A stretch of DNA of 32,787 bases, taken from the NCBI GenBank assembly GCA_029379265.1, contig JAQYWN010000005.1:1-32787 (forward strand), read 5' to 3'. The notes beneath the pieces were generated by a model that was not told the DNA's origin, did not search any database, and worked only from the letters and a program-made list of their open reading frames with translations. Each line of letters opens with the position of its first letter. Position 1 is the first letter of the stretch. Positions 29,833-32,787 of the stretch are shown in pieces. This DNA comes from Rhizonema sp. NSF051 (GTDB lineage: Bacteria; Cyanobacteriota; Cyanobacteriia; Cyanobacteriales; Nostocaceae). The position numbers and the translations under genes are program-made.

Positions 29833-29890
29833 GTTCGTAGTTACGTTGTCTTCGCTCAAGATTTGAATGCGCTGAAGCGCAACTACGAAC
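29833..29890. repeat. REP hairpin 2 (diverged left arm, intact right arm)
   Basis: gttcgtagttacgttgtcttcgctc ... gcgctgaagcgcaactacgaac (right arm 29869-29890). Confidence 0.85.
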
Positions 29891-29897
29891 AAATTAT

Positions 29898-30488
29898 TTA
29901 GCGATCCCAGTCTTTACCGTAATCTTTTAGCGGATATTTAGTCCAACAACTGCGTAACCAATCTCTTCCATGATTTTCTAAATACCAATGAACGCTAGTT
30001 TCAACCCAATTATAAGGAGATTCTGCCCAATTATGTTTTACAGGATTGTAATGAATATAGTTTAAGGTTGTGTAGTAATGTCTTTCAGAACGAATGGCGC
30101 GATCGCTAAAGGAACACCAAACTTTACCAGTGACATTATCTTCAATATTCCATTGGCGGGCAAGAGAACCGTGAATTGAGCGGAATAATTGGCTTAACAG
30201 TTTGAAGTTAACGTTTTTTGTTAACAAATGATAATGATTAGGTAAAACTACCCAACCAAGTATTTCTATTTCTTCATATGTGAACTTTTCAAACAATGCA
30301 TTCAACAGTTGCTGACGACGTTCCTTAGTATTTATCCGACATTTATGTTCATAACAAGTAGTCGTTATCAAGTAAAATTCACTGTCTTGTATTGGATGTG
30401 GTGGCGAGTGTGGAGGATAACCTTTCGCCAATCTTTCTTGAACAAGTGTTCTTTTTTGTTCCTGAGTCAGTTTCCGATATTCGTACAT
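29898..30488 (-). mobile_element. REP-associated tyrosine transposase (RAYT, IS200-like Y1 family)
   Basis: FYLITTTCYEHKCRI; VVLPNHYHLL (HUH motif); LNYIHYNPVKHNW (catalytic Tyr region); flanked on both sides by REP hairpins. Confidence 0.93.
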
Positions 30489-30503
30489 ATGGTATCGTCT
30501 TAA

Positions 30504-30596
30504 GTTCGTAGTTGCGCTTCAGCGCATTCAACTCTCTTTACGAAGACAGCCATCAAGATTCGTAGTTACTGAGAGCGCTGAAGCGCAACTACAAAC
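30504..30596. repeat. REP hairpin 3 upstream of the RAYT gene
   Basis: gttcgtagttgcgcttcagcgc (30504-30525) ... gcgctgaagcgcaactacaaac (30575-30596, one mismatch). Confidence 0.9.
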
Positions 30597-30674
30597 AGAA
30601 TGCATGAATTTTGAATAGCCGTAATAATACGGTTGCGTGAGGCACTCTACTTAAAATAATATCAATAACAAAAT

Positions 30675-32774
30675 ATGAAACTTCCAATAAAACTACAGGA
30701 TTTATTACAGCAGGATGAACGTGCGATCACAGCCGCGAGTACTTTTCTTAGTCAAAAGCTAGCAATTCTAGATTGTACGAGTATTGAGTCAGTTACGCCA
30801 GAACAATTAGCTCTTTTATTCTCTAGCATTCCGGAAATTTGGGATTTAACAGATATTGAAGAAGTGTTGGATTTTTCGACAGTTAATACAATTCTCAGTC
30901 ATCAACTTCGAGAGTGGATTAATAAACGAGGAAGTACAATTCAGTCAAAATCAATTACGAATTATGAATTCAAACAGAATTACCTGGACATTTTCAACTT
31001 CCGGAATGAAGTCATTGGAGACTATCGCCGCTATATTGAAAGCTTCTTAAAAATTCGCGATGCTAAAGTAAAAGCTTTTGTAGATGCCGAATTGGATAAA
31101 GGGCAATTGTGGACTGAACCTTTAATACAACTCAATCCTACCTACAAAAAAGGTGCAATTGTTAGTGAATTGGTGCAACAGCGAGTTCTTCATGAAGAGT
31201 GCGATCGCTACTTCTCTAAATATACTTTCCACTACCATCAAACACAAGCGTTCCACACGGCACAACGTCAAGAACCCTTTGTTGTCACCACAGGAACAGG
31301 TTCTGGGAAAAGCATGACTTACGTTGTGCCTATCTTTAATGATTTACTCCACCATCCGGAAATTGAGGGAGTGAGGGCAATCTTAGTTTATCCTATGAAT
31401 GCCTTAATTAACTCCCAAAAAGAAGAACTCGACAAATTTTTGCGCCAGATTCCTAACACTCACATTCGCGTTGAACAGTACACTGGACAAGAAGATTTAA
31501 CGAAGAAAACCGAAATTCAAAATAACCCTCCCCACATTTTACTGACCAACTATGTGATGCTAGAGTTAATGCTCTCTCGCACTCATGAAAATAAACTGGT
31601 AGAGTCTCCCAATTTAAAATTCCTCATACTCGATGAACTCCACACCTATCGGGGAAGACAAGGTGCAGACGTTGCCATCTTAATTCGCAAACTCCGCCAA
31701 CGCAGCAAAAATCATCATCAAATACTCTGTATTGGCACGAGCGCCACTATGTCAACGGAAGGTTCTCGCGAACAACGCCGTCAAGTTGTGGCGGATGTCG
31801 CTAGTAAGTTATTTGGTGTGGAAATCAAACCTAGCAATGTTATTGATGAAACTCTAGAGCGTTCTATCAAACGTGCTGAACCTACTATAGAGGAACTACG
31901 CCAAAGTATCCAAGCTGGTTTACCAAACGAGTCAGCACAAACGTTGGAGAATTTCCAACAGCATCCCCTCAGCGACTGGATTGAGATGAACTTCGGGTTG
32001 AAGGAAGAAGTCGTCGATGGGGTAACGGAGAATAAGATTATTACTTTCCCAACAAAATCTGCTCGGCTTGCGGCTGCATCTACTGGGAAATACACGACAT
32101 CTTCTCAAAAATCTGTGAGTTATGTTCGCCGTATACCAATTACGCTTCAGGAAGGTGCGGAGAAATTGGCTCAAGTTTGTAGTTGTGTGGCGGCAGATGA
32201 TGAAGATGCGCTGAAGCGCAACTACGAACAATGTTTGAAGGTTCTTAAACAGATGTTTCTGTGGGGAAGTAAGACTAAGGGATTGGCTTTTCGCCTGCAT
32301 CAGTTTATTTCTCAAGGGGGTAGTGTTTACGCCACGATTGAACATCGAGACAAGCGTCTTCTCACTCTTGAAGGTCAGTATACAACGACTGAAGACCGCT
32401 TGTTGTATCCGCTTGTTTTTTGTCGGGAATGCGGACAAGACTATTACGTTGTGCGCTACGATGCTGATAAGCAAATTGTCTTGCCTCAGTTACCGACGGC
32501 GTTGGATGTCAGCCCTGATGATGCAGATATTACTGAAGGTTATCTTACTTTAGATGAACGGGAACTTTGGGATGAAGGTGATGAAGATAGGCTTCCTGAC
32601 TCCTGGTTTAACGAAACTAAGAAGAAAGGGCGGGTTGCCAAGAAGGATTACATGCGGTTTATTCCCCGTAAATTGCAAGTGTTACCTAATGGCAAGACAA
32701 GTTCTCTGTTGCAGGGAACGAGTTGTTGGTTAACTCAGATCTTGCACCTGGAAACTTCAATGTTAATTCCTTGA
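30675..32774 (+). CDS. DEAD/DEAH-box helicase, DrmA/YprA (MrfA)-like; possibly truncated at its 3' end
   Basis: VVTTGTGSGKSMTYVVPIFND (Walker A), FLILDELHTYRGRQGADVA (motif II), CIGTSATM (motif III), VFCRECGQDYYVV (zinc-binding-like); stops at LLQGTSCWLTQILHLETSMLIP. Confidence 0.8.
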   Translation: MKLPIKLQDLLQQDERAITAASTFLSQKLAILDCTSIESVTPEQLALLFSSIPEIWDLTDIEEVLDFSTVNTILSHQLREWINKRGSTIQSKSITNYEFKQNYLDIFNFRNEVIGDYRRYIESFLKIRDAKVKAFVDAELDKGQLWTEPLIQLNPTYKKGAIVSELVQQRVLHEECDRYFSKYTFHYHQTQAFHTAQRQEPFVVTTGTGSGKSMTYVVPIFNDLLHHPEIEGVRAILVYPMNALINSQKEELDKFLRQIPNTHIRVEQYTGQEDLTKKTEIQNNPPHILLTNYVMLELMLSRTHENKLVESPNLKFLILDELHTYRGRQGADVAILIRKLRQRSKNHHQILCIGTSATMSTEGSREQRRQVVADVASKLFGVEIKPSNVIDETLERSIKRAEPTIEELRQSIQAGLPNESAQTLENFQQHPLSDWIEMNFGLKEEVVDGVTENKIITFPTKSARLAAASTGKYTTSSQKSVSYVRRIPITLQEGAEKLAQVCSCVAADDEDALKRNYEQCLKVLKQMFLWGSKTKGLAFRLHQFISQGGSVYATIEHRDKRLLTLEGQYTTTEDRLLYPLVFCRECGQDYYVVRYDADKQIVLPQLPTALDVSPDDADITEGYLTLDERELWDEGDEDRLPDSWFNETKKKGRVAKKDYMRFIPRKLQVLPNGKTSSLLQGTSCWLTQILHLETSMLIP
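32175..32231 (+). repeat. REP-like unit embedded in-frame in the helicase CDS
   Basis: tgatgaagatgcgctgaagcgcaactacgaacaa (32198-32231) is identical to 29739-29772; degenerate left arm gtttgtagttg at 32175. Confidence 0.85.
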
Positions 32775-32787
32775 CTAAGTGCTAGGT

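Noticed and set aside
31932-32474. 180-aa minus-strand ORF in the third helicase
   Set aside because: Antisense shadow of the helicase CDS

Overview
The window looks like a cyanobacterial chromosome segment, probably a filamentous Nostocales-type genome: it has HIP1 octamers (GCGATCGC), heptanucleotide repeats, NdhN, and a Rubisco activase with an SSU-like domain. Bases 172-11806 (minus strand) carry the conserved S10/spc ribosomal-protein operon (rplC-rplD-rplW-rplB-rpsS-rplV-rpsC-rplP-rpmC-rpsQ-rplN-rplX-rplE-rpsH-rplF-rplR-rpsE-rplO-secY-adk). Many of its spacers hold heptad-repeat hairpins, and the rpsQ-rpmC spacer holds a 61-bp tandem repeat. Bases 12649-22116 carry ndhN, a GNAT acetyltransferase, a duplicated structured module that resembles tandem sRNAs, a DUF3172 protein, an AMIN-domain protein with internal repeats, an SGNH hydrolase, an rca-like Rubisco activase with a repeated linker and SSU-like tail, an LprI/DUF1311 protein, and mutS with an apparent in-frame dispersed repeat. 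Bases 22117-25150 are a decayed accessory stretch: an orphan antitoxin, a truncated Fic gene, HicAB, and a pseudogene with one nonsense codon. Bases 25222-32787 hold a DISARM-like defence locus (SNF2-like helicase, N6-adenine methyltransferase, DEAD/YprA-like helicase). It appears eroded by an out-of-frame fusion of the first two genes. A RAYT transposase with REP hairpins has colonised it, and one REP-like unit lies in-frame inside the third gene. The best candidates for something undescribed are the covarying tandem RNA module at 13777-14046 and the REP/RAYT invasion of the defence locus, including the REP-encoded peptide. No homology search was possible, so family calls rest on motif recognition.
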